Shown: positions 62,462 through 64,000 of the stretch, in pieces
How positions within the stretch are numbered: the stretch's first letter is position 1
Layout: every line of letters starts with the position of its first letter
Assembly (NCBI RefSeq): GCF_006337125.1
Contig: NZ_CP040887.1
Location: forward strand, 1,240,001 to 1,304,000
DNA: 64,000 nucleotides
Reading direction: 5' to 3'
DNA from: Serinicoccus chungangensis
GTDB taxonomy: Bacteria; Actinomycetota; Actinomycetes; Actinomycetales; Dermatophilaceae
Translations under genes and position numbers: made by a program
Notes under the pieces: generated by a model
What the model was told of the DNA's origin: nothing
Databases searched by the model: none
Seen by the model: only the letters and a program-made list of their open reading frames with translations

Positions 62462-64000
62462 TCACCCGATGAACTGCTCTCGCAGCAGCGGCACGTCGAG
62501 GATGACCGTCGCGCCCTCGGTGCGGATCACGGGGTAGCTCTCGACGTTGAGCAGCTTGGCGAGCTGTGCGGTGGCACCTCGCACGAGGGCGGGGGACAGA
62601 CCCAGGACGCCAGCGAGCTGCGTTCCGCCGAGCCGGGTGCCGGGGGCGGCGGCCAGCGCCTCGAGTGCCGCCTGCACCTGTGCGTCGTCAAGTGAGAGCC
62701 GTCCGGCGACGGACTTCTGCTGCTCGAACACCTCCGACCGGAGGATGGCTTCACCCAGTCCGATCTCCTTCGCCGCCGGCGGGGGAGTCGAGGCGACGGT
62801 CGAGGTGTCGAACAGCGCATCTTCCTGCGGTGCGGCCGTCGGCCGTCCACGTGGTGCTCGGCGGCGGTGCGCGGACGGCGCATCCACCTCCACCGTGGTG
62901 GCCTCGACCGGAGCGACCGACCACCAGCGCGGTGTCTGCTGCCGGGCGAGCCGCAGATCGCTTCCATCCGGCACCTGCGGCCCGGGCACCAGGACGACGA
63001 CCGGCACGACGACCTCGGCCGGGGTGGCGCCGCCGTGGTATCCCGCCTTCAGGGGCCCGTAGCGCAACCGTTCGGACACCGGCAGCACCGCCCGACCCCC
63101 GTGCTTGAGCACCCGTGTCCCGGAGACCAGCACCTCGTCGGGGCCGGGAGGGGGGTCGGCGGCACGAGACCGGCCGCTTGAGATGTCCGGTGCGCTGCGC
63201 TGGGTTCCCATCCGGCGCTCGACCACGTGACCGTGGTCGGCGGTCAGGATGACGGTGCGCCCTGCGGCGAAGGCGCGCTCCAGCAGCGGTCGCAGGTGCT
63301 TGACGGCGTCAGCGGTCCACACGGTGCCGGCGGGGTCGCTACGGTCGAGCGCGTCGTCGATCGTGTTGAGGACGCAGGTCACCAGCTGCTGGGACGTGTC
63401 GGAGATCGCGAGCGCGACATCGTCAGCGACCGCGAATCCCGGCTGCGACGAGTCCAAGGGCTTCTTGTGGAAGATCTTGGGGCTCCTCAGACCGAGTGCC
63501 GACACGAGGGCTGCATACCCGGACTGCTCGCGGTCCTGCCCGCCGGTGGTCAGCTCCCCGCAGAGCAGGGACGCGCGGCTCACCTCGGTGAGCGACGGCA
63601 GGACGGAGAGGCCGGTGGCACGCGCGTGCGCCTCGGGCAGGAGTGCCTCCTGCCAGCCCTCGCCCCGCCCGAGGACGTCCGAGACGACCTCGGTCGCGAC
63701 GGCGGTGCTCATCCCGTCGAGCACCAGAAGCAGCGTCGGTGTCGCCTTGGCGACCGGGACGACGGCTCCGCGCAGCAGGTGCTCCAGCAGCCAGACCCGG
63801 TCGGTGCCACCAGGGGGCGCGAGATAGCCATCGAGGCTGCCGGCGTCGTCCTCGACGGCGCGTGCCAGCGCGGAGCCGAAGGCACGGTCGTGGACGTCGC
63901 GGACGGCCTGCACCAGCGCCAGGACGGCGGTGAGGCCCTCAGCCAACCGTGCGTCCGACACCCCCTCGTGCGCGTCGTTGGCCGCGGCGTCCACCCACGC
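62462..64000 (-). CDS. pglZ: BREX type 2 phosphatase-fold protein PglZ (5' part outside window)
   Basis: The C-terminal 512 residues of PglZ; the N-terminal part lies beyond the right edge. The alkaline-phosphatase fold is evident from TLLLVLDGMSTAVATEV (metal-site Asp) and TVILTADHGHVVERRMG (metal-site DHGH), with YGPLKAGYHGGATPAEVVVPVVVL, the usual C-terminal part of the core. The last 130 residues after a disordered linker form a winged-helix-like tail (LRSEVFEQQKSVAGRLSLDDAQVQAALEALA). PglZ is the marker protein of BREX. pglY, pglX and pglW are expected beyond 64000. Confidence 0.9.
   Translation of the reverse strand, partial: AWVDAAANDAHEGVSDARLAEGLTAVLALVQAVRDVHDRAFGSALARAVEDDAGSLDGYLAPPGGTDRVWLLEHLLRGAVVPVAKATPTLLLVLDGMSTAVATEVVSDVLGRGEGWQEALLPEAHARATGLSVLPSLTEVSRASLLCGELTTGGQDREQSGYAALVSALGLRSPKIFHKKPLDSSQPGFAVADDVALAISDTSQQLVTCVLNTIDDALDRSDPAGTVWTADAVKHLRPLLERAFAAGRTVILTADHGHVVERRMGTQRSAPDISSGRSRAADPPPGPDEVLVSGTRVLKHGGRAVLPVSERLRYGPLKAGYHGGATPAEVVVPVVVLVPGPQVPDGSDLRLARQQTPRWWSVAPVEATTVEVDAPSAHRRRAPRGRPTAAPQEDALFDTSTVASTPPPAAKEIGLGEAILRSEVFEQQKSVAGRLSLDDAQVQAALEALAAAPGTRLGGTQLAGVLGLSPALVRGATAQLAKLLNVESYPVIRTEGATVILDVPLLREQFIG

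Noticed and set aside
1..64000. CRISPR arrays, rRNA and complete tRNA genes, insertion sequences
   Set aside because: No regularly spaced repeats, rRNA-like segments, transposase motifs or terminal inverted repeats were seen. Only the 36-bp tandem pair and small hairpins stand out.

Overview
The window is high-GC DNA with GTG and TTG starts, many short overlapping gene junctions and frequent leaderless promoters. It also carries Lsr2, DUF222-HNH and Pgl/BREX type 2 genes. Together these point to an actinobacterium, probably in the Micrococcales (Intrasporangiaceae-like). The genus is inferred, not shown.

Left part, 1-9.2 kb: an aromatic catabolic block. An incomplete MobA/phenol-hydroxylase-type flavoprotein (minus strand) diverges from a plus-strand operon. 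The operon encodes a fused FAH-RraA enzyme, HpaE, HpaD, HpaH and HpaI, which is the homoprotocatechuate meta-cleavage route to pyruvate and succinic semialdehyde. A ThDP-dependent enzyme with its own promoter and a hairpin-rich leader follows.

9.2-21 kb: a secreted LVIVD-DUF305 protein, a fused GlcD/GlcF-type FAD and Fe-S dehydrogenase, and a choline block. The choline block has a BCCT transporter, betA and betB in one overlapping operon. A small SRPBCC protein diverges from it, and a phosphatidylcholine-synthase-like membrane enzyme lies nearby.

21-31.8 kb: a five-gene overlapping cluster that looks type VII secretion-associated, including a WXG-sized protein and a 452-residue glycine-zipper protein. 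It is followed by a secreted DUF6351 protein behind a LacI-type operator, a zinc alcohol dehydrogenase, an SDR, a probable EVE-like protein and a GNAT/FemAB-like acyltransferase.

31.8-64 kb: DNA-processing and defence genes. They are an ERCC4-Lsr2 fusion, a DUF222-HNH nuclease, a nucleotidyltransferase with a small partner, and NERD plus a UvrD-type helicase with an internal nuclease-like insert. Next come a NYN nuclease, a Rad50-like ATPase with two unknown partners, and a divergent operon of a 1772-residue SF1 helicase-nuclease, a frameshifted sigma4/alphaCTD-like protein and uracil-DNA glycosylase. Then follow an EVE-HNH nuclease, a DUF2075 helicase-nuclease, an AT-richer DUF262-HEPN pair, and the end of a BREX type 2 locus (pglZ, an EcsC-like gene, brxD, brxHI) that runs off the right edge. 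The best candidates for an undescribed system are the helicase-nuclease/sigma-like/Ung operon and the ATPase operon diverging from it.

Two genome-scale signals cut across the window. One is a -10 motif TANNNT placed 6-7 nt before the start codon of at least eleven genes. The other is a strongly over-represented octamer, GGCATACC/GGTATGCC, found in both coding and intergenic DNA.
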